A DNA stretch of 11,827 nt from Actinomycetota bacterium (GTDB lineage: Bacteria > Actinomycetota > Actinomycetes > JACCUZ01). The stretch is from positions 1-11,827 of the forward strand of contig JAVEDA010000469.1 of assembly GCA_030841195.1 (NCBI GenBank), given 5' to 3'. This document shows positions 1-6,567 of this stretch, one piece after another (the first letter of the stretch is position 1; every line of letters starts with the position of its first letter). The position numbers were made by a program, and so were the translations under genes. The notes beneath the pieces are model-generated. The model had not been told where the DNA came from and ran no database searches. It saw only the letters and a program-made list of their open reading frames with translations.

Positions 1-1155
<1,155 letters not shown>

Positions 1156-1157
<2 letters not shown>

Positions 1158-1210
1158 GGGGCCTCCAGAGGGATCACCGGCCCGTACGTCGGCCACTCGG
1201 CCGGCGTACG
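1156..1210 (-). promoter_or_regulatory. Putative expression platform of the gcvP glycine riboswitch
   Basis: Downstream of the aptamer, plus-strand segments 1183-1194 and 1199-1210 form a 12-bp inverted repeat (CGTACG outer ends) with one mismatch and a 4-base loop. In the RNA, ACGGGCC (1185-1179) can alternatively pair with GGCC and CGU (1163-1156, one bulged C). That pairing covers the last two G of the GGAGG ribosome binding site and part of the GTG start codon. The two pairings share bases 1183-1185, so they compete in part. There is no U-tract, which favours translational control over a simple terminator. The pairings are visible; the mechanism is inferred. Confidence 0.5.
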
Positions 1211-1251
1211 GTCCCCCTCTGTCGCGGGTGCTCCAGAGCTGCCTCGTCCGT

Positions 1252-1348
1252 GTGGTCCTGGGTGCCTGAGAGGTTCCGGGGAGGTTGCCCCTTCGGCGCC
1301 GGGCCCGAAGGCACGGTCTCTCCCACACGGGATCGTGAGCAGGACCAC
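1252..1348 (-). ncRNA. Glycine riboswitch aptamer (single) in the gcvP leader
   Basis: Read on the minus strand, the leader carries the glycine aptamer consensus in order. GGGAGAGACC (1324-1315) is followed by a stem capped with a UUCG loop, then GCCGAAGGGGCAA, a GGGG/CCCC pair, GGAA, and CUCUCAGGC. The GAGAG and CUCUC segments pair as expected. A perfect 9-bp closing helix joins 1340-1348 (CAGGACCAC on the plus strand) with 1252-1260 (GTGGTCCTG). Glycine riboswitches are known upstream of gcv genes, where glycine usually switches expression on. There is one aptamer only; the sequence after it starts with CUCUGGAG, like a second aptamer, but lacks the GCCGAAGG core. Identification of the aptamer is very secure. 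Confidence 0.95.
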
Positions 1349-1369
1349 CCTACCCCGTGCGCGGGCCGG

Positions 1370-1987
1370 TCAGCCGGTGGAGCGGGCCTTGCGCCGGGCC
1401 GACAGCTCGTCGTGCCCGGCGGAGTCGGCAGCCGGCTCGGTGTCGCCGCTGCGTTCGCCCGGCAGCTCGGCCAGGGAACCCTCGACCTCGCGCCAGACCC
1501 GCCCGACCGCGATCCCGAACACGCCCTGACCACCCTGCACCAGGTCGACGACCTCGTCGGCCGAGGTGCACTCGTAGACGCTCGCGCCGTCGCTCATCAG
1601 GGTGATCTGGGCAAGGTCGTCCACGCCGCGCTCGCGCAGGTGGCTCACGGCGGTGCGGATGTTCTGCAGCGAGACGCCGGTGTCCAGCAGCCGCTTGACC
1701 ACCTTGAGCACCAGGATGTCGGTGAAGCTGTACAGCCGCTGGCTCCCGGAGCCAGCCGCGGTGCGGATGCTCGGCTCGACCAGGCCGGTGCGGGCCCAGT
1801 AGTCCAGCTGGCGGTAGGTGATCCCGGCCGCCGAGCAGGCGGTCGGCCCGCGGTAGCCCAGGTCCGCGTTCAGCTGCGGCAGGTCGTCGGTGAACAGCAG
1901 GCCCTGCTGCCCGGCCCGGGCGCGAGCGCGTTCCTGCGCCGCCCGGTCAGGGCCGGCCGTGCTGCCCGTCGAGCTGGTGTCGCTCAC
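1370..1987 (-). CDS. MerR-family transcriptional regulator, ResR/McdR (Rv1830) type
   Basis: A 205-residue DNA-binding regulator of the actinobacterial MerR branch represented by M. tuberculosis Rv1830, called ResR or McdR. A low-complexity N-terminus of about 28 residues leads into a conserved linker (GLLFTDDLP, 29-37). The winged helix-turn-helix spans about residues 45-118, with YRGPTACSAAGITYRQLDYW (45-64) and AAGSGSQRLYSF (77-88). A conserved C-terminal domain follows, with VYECTSADEVVDL (137-149) and QGGQGVFGIAV (151-161). The basic tail resembles the RRK tail of Rv1830. I chose the GTG at 1987 because GGAGG lies 5 bases before it; an in-frame GTG at 2023 would add 12 unconserved residues. 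It precedes the gcvP riboswitch leader and follows the DUF151 gene. Family assignment is strong. The mycobacterial role in growth and division recovery is known for Rv1830, but its role here is inferred. Confidence 0.92.
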   Translation of the reverse strand: MSDTSSTGSTAGPDRAAQERARARAGQQGLLFTDDLPQLNADLGYRGPTACSAAGITYRQLDYWARTGLVEPSIRTAAGSGSQRLYSFTDILVLKVVKRLLDTGVSLQNIRTAVSHLRERGVDDLAQITLMSDGASVYECTSADEVVDLVQGGQGVFGIAVGRVWREVEGSLAELPGERSGDTEPAADSAGHDELSARRKARSTG

Positions 1988-2089
1988 GCCGACCTCCGTC
2001 TCACGCCCCGGGGGAAGGACCACGCTCGCCGACCGGCGGACCGGCGGATCACATGGTTGGAACTACAACGGGGGCGTTTCCTGCTGGTG

Positions 2090-2118
2090 ACGGTACGGCG
2101 GTCGCGGCACCCGGTCAA
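2090..2118 (-). promoter_or_regulatory. Predicted sigma70-like promoter for the ResR-type regulator gene
   Basis: On the minus strand, TTGACC (2118-2113) is followed after exactly 17 bases by TACCGT (2095-2090), matching the TAnnnT form of actinobacterial -10 boxes. Transcription would start near 2083, giving a leader of roughly 95 bases before the GTG at 1987. A dyad at 2148-2168 lies just upstream of the -35 box. This is sequence inference only. Confidence 0.5.
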
Positions 2119-2147
2119 CGGCGGCGCGCCCGTGTCGGGGAAAAGTC

Positions 2148-2168
2148 TCGACCTCCGGTGGAGGTTGA
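2148..2168. promoter_or_regulatory. Dyad upstream of the ResR-type gene, possible MerR-family operator
   Basis: ACCTCC (2151-2156), a GGT centre and GGAGGT (2160-2165) form a perfect 6-bp dyad. It extends to 9 bp on each side with one G-T pair. It sits between the DUF151 stop codon and the predicted promoter at 2090-2118. The 13-mer GTCAACCTCCACC on its minus strand (2169-2157) recurs exactly in the dyad upstream of garA (4101-4113). It could alternatively be a weak hairpin at the end of the DUF151 transcript. Confidence 0.4.
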
Positions 2169-2169
2169 C

Positions 2170-2646
2170 TCACGGTGGGGCCGGGCCCTCGAAGTCCTCC
2201 GGCGAGATCTGGTCGAGGAACTCGCGGAACTTCTCGACCTCGTCCTCCTGCTCGTCCGGGATCGAGATGCCGGCCTCGGCCAGCACCTCCTCGGCGCCGA
2301 AGATCGGGGTGCTGGTGCGCAGCGCCACCGCGATCGCGTCCGACGGTCGGGCACTGACCTCCAGCCCGCTGGCGAAGACCATCTCGGCGTAGAAAACGCC
2401 GTCCCGCAGGGCGGTGATGCGCACCTGGGTGAGCTGCTGGCCGGCGGCCTCGAGCAGGTCGCGGATCAGGTCGTGGGTCAGCGGACGCGGGGGCACGACG
2501 CCCTGCTGGGCGAACGCGATGGCGGTGGCCTCGCCGGCGCCGATCCAGATCGGCAGGTAGCGCTCGCCGCCGGACTCCTTGAGCAGGACGATCGGCTGGT
2601 TCGACGGCATCTCGACCCGCACACCCACCACGTCCAGCTCGTTCAC
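2170..2646 (-). CDS. DUF151 bifunctional nuclease-like protein (Rv1829 family)
   Basis: A 158-residue member of the DUF151/bifunctional nuclease family (COG1259), the counterpart of Rv1829. Family members in plants have been reported to have DNase/RNase activity; the bacterial role is poorly known. Conserved stretches are VGVRVEMPSNQPIVLL (7-22), RYLPIWIG (29-36), EATAIAFAQQG (39-49), RPLTHDLIRDLL (54-65) and SARPSDAIAVALR (98-110). A second short acidic/UVR-like segment, EDEVEKFREFLDQISPEDF (134-152), closes the protein. The chosen GTG at 2646 gives the MNELDVVGVRVE start that I recall from streptomycete homologues. It lies 7 bases after a TAGGGT box, so the mRNA may be leaderless. An in-frame GTG at 2655 is the alternative. 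The gene lies 132 bases after ftsR and is separated from it by a long hairpin. Confidence 0.92.
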   Translation of the reverse strand: MNELDVVGVRVEMPSNQPIVLLKESGGERYLPIWIGAGEATAIAFAQQGVVPPRPLTHDLIRDLLEAAGQQLTQVRITALRDGVFYAEMVFASGLEVSARPSDAIAVALRTSTPIFGAEEVLAEAGISIPDEQEDEVEKFREFLDQISPEDFEGPAPP

Positions 2647-2653
2647 GTCAGCC

Positions 2654-2659
2654 ACCCTA
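2654..2659 (-). promoter_or_regulatory. Possible -10 box for a leaderless DUF151 transcript
   Basis: TAGGGT on the minus strand ends exactly 7 bases before the GTG at 2646. This is the spacing expected when transcription starts at the start codon, an arrangement common in Actinobacteria. No convincing -35 element is seen, and no well-placed Shine-Dalgarno sequence precedes this start beyond a G-rich run. Inference only. Confidence 0.35.
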
Positions 2660-2712
2660 CCCGCGGCCCGAGCCAAGCCGAGGCGCCCGCCAGCCGCGAC
2701 CTGAAGATCCTT

Positions 2713-2761
2713 TGGACGCCGACGCACCACACGTACGGCGTGTCTGGTGCACACGCGTCCA
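2713..2761 (-). terminator. Long interrupted hairpin between ftsR and the DUF151 gene
   Basis: On the plus strand, TGGACGC (2713-2719) pairs with GCGTCCA (2755-2761), GCACCA (2724-2729) with TGGTGC (2745-2750), and CACG (2730-2733) with CGTG (2739-2742). The whole forms a 17-bp stem with a 4x4 internal loop, a 2-base bulge and a 5-base loop. It begins 18 bases after the ftsR stop codon and has no U-tract. That suits an actinobacterial terminator for garA-ftsR, but a structured leader or protein-binding site is possible. Confidence 0.45.
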
Positions 2762-2778
2762 CTTTGTGAAAACCAGAG

Positions 2779-3528
2779 CTAGCGCCCGACGACGTCGCGC
2801 AGCCTGGCCCGCACCAACGCCGTGTGCAGCCGCAGCGAGAGGGCGCCCATCTCGCGGGCCACCTCTTCGGCCCGGGACCGGGCCTCCGGGCTGCGCTGCC
2901 GCAGCAACGGCGTCACCACCTGACCGACCAGGTCCACCTCGCGGTCGGCGGCGGTGCGGAACGAGCGCAGGTGCCGCGGCTCCAGGCCGAACCCGGCCAT
3001 CTCTGCGACGGCGGTGGCGATGACCAGCGCGTCGGCGTCGTAGTACGCCGCCGATGCCGCGCTGCCGCGCACCGGCGCCACCAGCCCGTAGCCCTCGATC
3101 TCGGTGAGCAGCGCGTCGTCGATGTCGGCCGACGACATCAGCTCGGTGCGGGACAGCCGCAGCTCGGTGGTCTCGCCGAGCGCGCGCGGTCCGGGCAACC
3201 AGTCCGGGCGCCCCGCCGAGCTCGGGACCTGCGGCCGCTCCCCCGGCACGGCCGGCGGCTCGAGGCCGCGGTCCAGCGCGTCCAGGTGGTCCTTGATGAC
3301 CCGCAACGGAAGGTAGTGGTCGCGCTGGGTCGCCAGCACGTAGTGCAGGCGGGCGACGTCGCCGTGGCTGAACTTGCGGTAGCCCGACGGGGTGCGGGCC
3401 GGCTCCACCAGGCCCTCCGACTCCAGGAACCGGATCTTCGAGATCGTGACGTCCGGGAAGTCGGCCCGTAGCTGGGTGAGCACCTCGCCGATGCTCATCA
3501 GCGAGTGGGAGGCCGGCGCCGCGCTCAT
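2779..3528 (-). CDS. ftsR: MerR-family transcriptional regulator, FtsR (Rv1828) type
   Basis: A 249-residue MerR-type regulator, counterpart of Rv1828 and of Corynebacterium glutamicum FtsR, which is known as an activator of ftsZ. The winged helix-turn-helix lies at about residues 11-82, with MSIGEVL (11-17), DVTISKIRFLESEGLVEP (26-43), SGYRKFS (48-54) and RDHYLPLRVIKDHLDAL (69-85). A variable Pro/Gly-rich linker (about 88-118) leads to a helical effector-like domain (about 125-249). Conserved segments there are GFGLEPRHLRSFRTAADRE (179-197) and a C-terminal helix ending RARLRDVVGR. The ATG at 3528 lies only 10 bases after the garA stop, with no clear Shine-Dalgarno sequence, so translation is probably coupled to garA. 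A second in-frame ATG at 3498 would still keep the domain. The garA-ftsR pairing matches odhI-cg1631 in Corynebacterium. The family is certain; regulation of ftsZ here is inferred. Confidence 0.93.
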   Translation of the reverse strand: MSAAPASHSLMSIGEVLTQLRADFPDVTISKIRFLESEGLVEPARTPSGYRKFSHGDVARLHYVLATQRDHYLPLRVIKDHLDALDRGLEPPAVPGERPQVPSSAGRPDWLPGPRALGETTELRLSRTELMSSADIDDALLTEIEGYGLVAPVRGSAASAAYYDADALVIATAVAEMAGFGLEPRHLRSFRTAADREVDLVGQVVTPLLRQRSPEARSRAEEVAREMGALSLRLHTALVRARLRDVVGR

Positions 3529-3538
3529 GCGGCCCGGC

Positions 3539-4057
3539 TCATCGGTCCTGCTGGCTCGGGTAGTACACGAGTCGGTACTTCCCGACCTGGACCTCGTCAC
3601 CGCCCGCCAGCGTCGCCTCGTCGATCCGCTCCCGGTTCACGTAGGTGCCGTTGAGCGAGCCGACGTCGCGCACGCTGAAGCCGTCGGGGACCCGGACGAA
3701 CTCGGCGTGCCGGCGGGAGACCGTCACGTCGTCGAGGAAGATGTCGCTGCTCGGGTGCCGCCCCGCCGTCGTGGTGTCCGAGTCGAGCAGGAACCGGCTG
3801 CCCGAGTTCGGCCCACGTCGTACGACGAGAAGCGCCGAGCCCGGCGGTAGCGCCTCCACGGCGGACTGGTCCGCGGTGGAGAGGCCCTCGGACTTGTCCG
3901 CGGGCTCGCCCGGCTCGAGGGCCCCGCCGATGGTGATGGTCGACGTCTCGCCCGGGGACGGCGGCGTCGGTGCAGCCGGCTTCAGGGCCGCGCCGCAGTT
4001 GTTGCAGAAGCGCGCGTCGTCGGTGTTGCTGTGGCCGCACTGGGTGCAGAACTGCAT
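3539..4057 (-). CDS. garA: GarA/OdhI-type FHA-domain metabolic regulator with an N-terminal zinc ribbon
   Basis: A 172-residue cytoplasmic switch protein. GarA/OdhI proteins, when unphosphorylated, bind and inhibit the 2-oxoglutarate dehydrogenase E1 component and affect glutamate enzymes. Phosphorylation by Ser/Thr kinases such as PknB/PknG makes the N-terminus bind its own FHA domain and relieves the effect. The N-terminus is a zinc ribbon: Cys4, Cys7, Cys18 and Cys21, in a CxxC-x10-CxxC pattern. A linker follows with GETSTITI (36-43), resembling the phosphorylated ETTS motif of M. tuberculosis GarA. The FHA domain covers about 73-165, with AGRHPSSDIFLDD (98-110), VSRRHAEF (113-120) and GSLNGTYVNR (133-142), so all phosphothreonine-binding residues are present. 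The ATG at 4057 has GGGGAAGG 8 bases upstream. Mycobacterial GarA lacks the ribbon. The gene has its own predicted promoter and is followed by ftsR. Confidence 0.95.
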   Translation of the reverse strand: MQFCTQCGHSNTDDARFCNNCGAALKPAAPTPPSPGETSTITIGGALEPGEPADKSEGLSTADQSAVEALPPGSALLVVRRGPNSGSRFLLDSDTTTAGRHPSSDIFLDDVTVSRRHAEFVRVPDGFSVRDVGSLNGTYVNRERIDEATLAGGDEVQVGKYRLVYYPSQQDR

Positions 4058-4104
4058 CAGGCGTGCCTTCCCCGCCGGAGCGTTCGAAGTAGGGCGATCC
4101 GTCA

Positions 4105-4125
4105 ACCTCCACCCTAGGTCGAGGT
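4105..4125. promoter_or_regulatory. Dyad at the garA-ftsR transcription start, possible MerR-family operator
   Basis: ACCTCCACC (4105-4113), a CTA centre and GGTCGAGGT (4117-4125) form a 9-bp dyad with one mismatch. This size and symmetry suit a MerR-family dimer. It lies just downstream of the predicted start point, where a bound protein would repress. FtsR or the ResR-type protein are candidate binders. The left part shares a 13-mer with the site at 2157-2169. Confidence 0.45.
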
Positions 4126-4133
4126 CCTGCGGA

Positions 4134-4162
4134 AACCTACGGCCCCTGCGGGACGTGGTCAA
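4134..4162 (-). promoter_or_regulatory. Predicted sigma70-like promoter of garA-ftsR
   Basis: On the minus strand, TTGACC (4162-4157), a 17-base spacer and TAGGTT (4139-4134) form a good vegetative promoter. The predicted start is near 4127, about 70 bases before the garA ATG. It lies immediately after the hairpin on the gcvH stop codon, which supports a new transcription unit here. It shares its -35 hexamer and spacing with the promoter at 2090-2118. Inference from sequence only. Confidence 0.55.
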
Positions 4163-4167
4163 CCGGA

Positions 4168-4186
4168 ACGGCTGACTGTCAGCCGT
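4168..4186 (-). terminator. Perfect 8-bp hairpin over the gcvH stop codon
   Basis: ACGGCTGA (4168-4175), a CTG loop and TCAGCCGT (4179-4186) make a perfect inverted repeat. The gcvH TGA stop (4181-4179) lies in the stem. There is no U-tract. It is placed to end or attenuate the pgsA-gcvH operon just before the garA promoter, but could equally stabilise the mRNA 3' end. Confidence 0.4.
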
Positions 4187-4565
4187 CCAGGCTCGCCTGG
4201 TAGGTGGCGGCGTCCAGCAGCGCGCCATCTCCCCCGTTGTCGGCTCCGTCGCCGACCCGGATGGTCATCATCCAGCCGTCGCCGTACGGGTCGGAGTTCA
4301 CCAGCTCCGGCGCCGCGTCGAGGGCGTCGTTGCGCTCCACCACGGTGCCGGTGACCGGCGCGTAGAGCTCCGAGACGCTCTTGGTCGACTCGATCTCGCC
4401 GCAGGTCTCACCCGCGGTCACCTGGGTCCCGGTGTCCGGGAGGGTGACGAAGACAATGTCGCCCAGCGCGTCCTGCGCGTAGTCGGTCACCCCGACCCGG
4501 ACCGTGTCGCCCTCGCGGCGGACCCACTCGTGGTCCTTCGTGTACTGCAGGTCCTCGGGGATCAC
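4179..4565 (-). CDS. gcvH: Glycine cleavage system H-protein
   Basis: A 128-residue lipoyl carrier protein that shuttles the aminomethyl group from the P-protein to the T-protein of the glycine cleavage system. The sequence opens with the typical PEDLQYTKDHEWVR and has VGVTDYAQDALGDIVFVTLP (24-43). The lipoylation site is in GEIESTKSVSELYAP (56-70), with Lys62 as the modified residue. NSDPYGDGWMM (89-99) is the usual C-terminal H-protein motif. Length is normal for the family. The GTG start at 4565 lies 12 bases after the stop of the preceding DUF881 gene, with only a weak GAGCG upstream, so it is the last gene of that operon. No glycine riboswitch precedes it, unlike gcvP. The same placement next to garA is seen in M. 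tuberculosis (Rv1826-Rv1827). Identification is secure. Confidence 0.97.
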   Translation of the reverse strand: MIPEDLQYTKDHEWVRREGDTVRVGVTDYAQDALGDIVFVTLPDTGTQVTAGETCGEIESTKSVSELYAPVTGTVVERNDALDAAPELVNSDPYGDGWMMTIRVGDGADNGGDGALLDAATYQASLDG

Positions 4566-4577
4566 GTGCGCTCGCTC

Positions 4578-5342
4578 TCAGTCGTCGGCCGGGCGAGCGT
4601 AACGAGGCGACGGAGCGGCCCGCAAGGAGGTGATGGTGACCCGGTCCCGCTGAGTCACCACACCCTGCGCGTCGTCCTGACGCAGCACGTCCAGGACACC
4701 ACCGGGGATGTCCAGGGCCGCCGCCAAGGTGCGCGAGTCGCCGATCACCAGGAACCGGTACGGCGAGGTGAGCTCGGTCCCGTCGACCACGACCCGCCCG
4801 GCGCCGTCCCCGCCACCGGAGTCGGTCGGCGCCTCGAACGAGGTGGCCGCCACCACCCGGACAGCGGGCCCGGCCAGCGAGGAGATCTCGACCGCCTCGG
4901 CCCCTGCGTCGCGCAGCTCCTGCAGGGTGTCGAGGAGCACCTCCGGGCCGACCTTGCCGTCCGGGTCGCTGATCGTGAGCTCGATGCCGGGGCCGGTCGC
5001 GGGCAGGGTCCCGGCGAGGATGCCGAGCACCCGGGCGCGGGCCTGGGCCTCGTCCAGCGCCGCGCGGCTGCCGGTGCTGCCGTTCGTCACCCGGGCGCGG
5101 GTCTCCTCGAGGTCGCGTGCCTCGGTCCGGAGGCGGTCCGAGCGCTCGGTCACGTCATCCAGGATGCGGACCAGGTCGGACTGGCGGAGGCCGTCCAGAC
5201 CCGCGTCCTGGGTCGAGCGCACCTGCACGACCACGGCGAAGCCCAGCAACGCGCACAGCAGACCGGGCAGCAGGTTCCCACGGCTGGCGTGCGGGCGCAT
5301 CGCGGACCGCAGCCGGGTCCAGGCGGTCCGCTGGCCGGTCAT
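4578..5342 (-). CDS. DUF881 membrane-anchored protein (Rv1825 type)
   Basis: A 254-residue DUF881 protein, counterpart of Rv1825 and related to Bacillus YlxW/YlxX, which are encoded beside ftsAZ. A short basic cytoplasmic N-terminus precedes one transmembrane helix (about residues 23-41). A predicted coiled coil follows (about 50-108), then the DUF881 domain (about 116-243). It has TGPGIELTISD (116-126), LLDTLQELRDAGAEAVEI (136-153) and SPYRFLVIGDSRTLAAAL (193-210). The bulk of the protein should lie outside the membrane. No catalytic motif is visible. Its ATG overlaps the Sbp stop codon in the form ATGA and has no clear Shine-Dalgarno sequence, so translation is likely coupled. A glycine-rich insertion (about 175-183) is local to this protein. 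The family is clear; molecular function is not established, and a divisome or envelope role is inferred. Confidence 0.9.
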   Translation of the reverse strand: MTGQRTAWTRLRSAMRPHASRGNLLPGLLCALLGFAVVVQVRSTQDAGLDGLRQSDLVRILDDVTERSDRLRTEARDLEETRARVTNGSTGSRAALDEAQARARVLGILAGTLPATGPGIELTISDPDGKVGPEVLLDTLQELRDAGAEAVEISSLAGPAVRVVAATSFEAPTDSGGGDGAGRVVVDGTELTSPYRFLVIGDSRTLAAALDIPGGVLDVLRQDDAQGVVTQRDRVTITSLRAAPSPRYARPADD

Positions 5343-5671
5343 GCGCGGAACAGCTGCCGCCGGATCGCGGCGGCGTTGGAGAAGATCCGGATGCCCAGCA
5401 CGACCACGACACCGGTCGAGAGCTGGGTGCCGACACCCAGCTGGTCACCGAGGTACACGATCAGTGCCGCGACCAGGACGTTGGCCACGAAGGAGACCAC
5501 GAAGACCCGGTCGTCGAAGATGCCGTCGAGCAGCGCCCGCAGTCCGCCGAACACCGCGTCCAGGGCCGCCACCACCGCGATGGGCAGGTAGGGCTGCAGC
5601 CAGGTCGGAACCGTCGGCTCCAGGAAGATGCCGGCGACGATGCCGAGCACCAGCCCGATGGCGGCTATCAC
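5339..5671 (-). CDS. sbp: Small basic membrane protein Sbp (DUF1290, Rv1824 type)
   Basis: A 110-residue integral membrane protein of the DUF1290/Sbp family. It has about four hydrophobic segments (roughly residues 2-18, 30-46, 56-75 and 82-98). Family signatures are GLVLGIVAGIFLEPTVP (6-22), PYLPIAVVAALDAVFGGLRA (27-46) and VLGIRIFSNAAAIRRQLF (91-108). In Bacillus subtilis sbp lies between ylxX and ftsA. In Actinobacteria it is sandwiched between two DUF881 genes, as here. It starts with GTG at 5671, overlapping the stop of the upstream DUF881 gene by four bases (GTGA), with GAGGAG 9 bases upstream. It overlaps the next DUF881 start by four bases as well, implying a three-protein unit made in fixed ratio. 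Biochemical function is unknown. Family assignment is secure. Confidence 0.93.
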   Translation of the reverse strand: MIAAIGLVLGIVAGIFLEPTVPTWLQPYLPIAVVAALDAVFGGLRALLDGIFDDRVFVVSFVANVLVAALIVYLGDQLGVGTQLSTGVVVVLGIRIFSNAAAIRRQLFRA

Positions 5672-6564
5672 GTCCCGTTGCTCCTCGTCTCGGCCGGCTG
5701 CGGCTCGGCTGCGTAGCGCAGCCGGACACCCGCGGACGCGGCCAGCTGCAGCCGGTCGCTGTCCTCCACGGCGTACGTGATGCCGTAACCCTGGAGCACC
5801 TGCAGATAACTGCCCCCGAACCCTCCCACGAACGTCTCGCGGAGCTTCTTCGGGTCGCCGACGGCTTCGATCTCGTACGGCGGTGTCAGCGGCCGGAAGT
5901 CGACGAGGACCGCGTTGCCGGCCGACCGGATGGCCGACAGGGCGGTGAGCCGCTGCCCGTTCACCGCCACTGCCTCGGCCCCCGCGGCCCAGATCTCGTT
6001 GACCACCGTCTGCAGGTCACGGTCGGTGACCCGGCCGTCGGTGTCGACGTCGGTGCGCGGGTCGACGTCGGAGCCGCTGCCGTCGCCGGCCGCGTCGGTC
6101 AGCCGCACCACCATGCCCGGCCCGGTCACCGGCGCGGCGCCGGTGGCCGCCTCGAGCCGGGCCAGCCGGTCCGCGAGCTCGGTGCCGGCACCGGACAGGG
6201 CAAGCACCTGGCGCTGGGCCCGCTGCACCGACGCCCGTTGCCGGTCCAGCTGGGCCTGGGCCTTGTCGTTGGCGGCGGACCGCTGCTCGACCTCGGCGAC
6301 CAGCGCGTCCCGGGCCTCGGCCGCGGAACCCGCCCGCTGCCGGGTCTGCGCGAAGGCGGTGGCCAGCAGCAGCCCGACGAGCAGCAGGCCGATGCTGAGC
6401 ACCAGGACGGCCGACCGGCTGGCCGGCTCGCCGGCGGCGCGCCGGGCAGCGGCCCGCGCGTAGCCCTCGTCCAGCGAGTCCTCGACCAGGTTGCGCAGCA
6501 GAAGCATCGAGTCGTCCGGCCGCGAGGGGCCGCCGCTGCGGGTGGTCGGGGTGGGCGCTGACAT
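5668..6564 (-). CDS. DUF881 membrane-anchored protein (Rv1823 type) with an EF-hand-like loop
   Basis: A 298-residue DUF881 protein, the first of the DUF881-DUF1290-DUF881 trio. The N-terminal cytoplasmic part includes SMLLLRNLVEDSLDEGYARA (19-38). A transmembrane helix (about 52-72) and a Gln/Ala/Arg-rich coiled coil (about 75-140) follow. The DUF881 domain (about 147-285) shows TGPGMVVRLTDA (147-158), DLQTVVNEIWAAGAEAVAVN (183-202), AIRSAGNAVLVDFRPLTPPY (211-230) and EIEAVGDP (231-238). Inside it, residues 172-183 (DVDTDGRVTDRD) fit the Dx-Dx-DG-x-V-xxx-D calcium loop pattern of EF-hands and dockerins. Most homologues I recall have only a short DRDLQ motif here. The ATG at 6564 is 3 bases after the stop of the preceding gene, so it is part of the same operon. 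Function is unknown; an envelope or division scaffold is plausible. Confidence 0.9.
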   Translation of the reverse strand: MSAPTPTTRSGGPSRPDDSMLLLRNLVEDSLDEGYARAAARRAAGEPASRSAVLVLSIGLLLVGLLLATAFAQTRQRAGSAAEARDALVAEVEQRSAANDKAQAQLDRQRASVQRAQRQVLALSGAGTELADRLARLEAATGAAPVTGPGMVVRLTDAAGDGSGSDVDPRTDVDTDGRVTDRDLQTVVNEIWAAGAEAVAVNGQRLTALSAIRSAGNAVLVDFRPLTPPYEIEAVGDPKKLRETFVGGFGGSYLQVLQGYGITYAVEDSDRLQLAASAGVRLRYAAEPQPAETRSNGT

Positions 6565-6567
6565 CGC

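Noticed and set aside
1347..1375. TAGGGT with an upstream CTGACC as a possible gcvP promoter
   Set aside because: The spacer is only 15 bases, and the predicted start near 1340 would remove most of the 5' strand of the 9-bp closing helix of the riboswitch. The promoter is more likely inside or upstream of the ResR-type gene.
2024..2050. Short direct repeat ACCGGCGG copied twice in the ResR leader
   Set aside because: Only two 8-base copies in GC-rich sequence, with no further structure. This is not distinguishable from chance.
4708..6561. Plus-strand open frame of about 617 codons opposite the DUF881/Sbp genes
   Set aside because: It spans three well-supported minus-strand genes and changes composition where they change. 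It has no recognisable motif or ribosome binding site.
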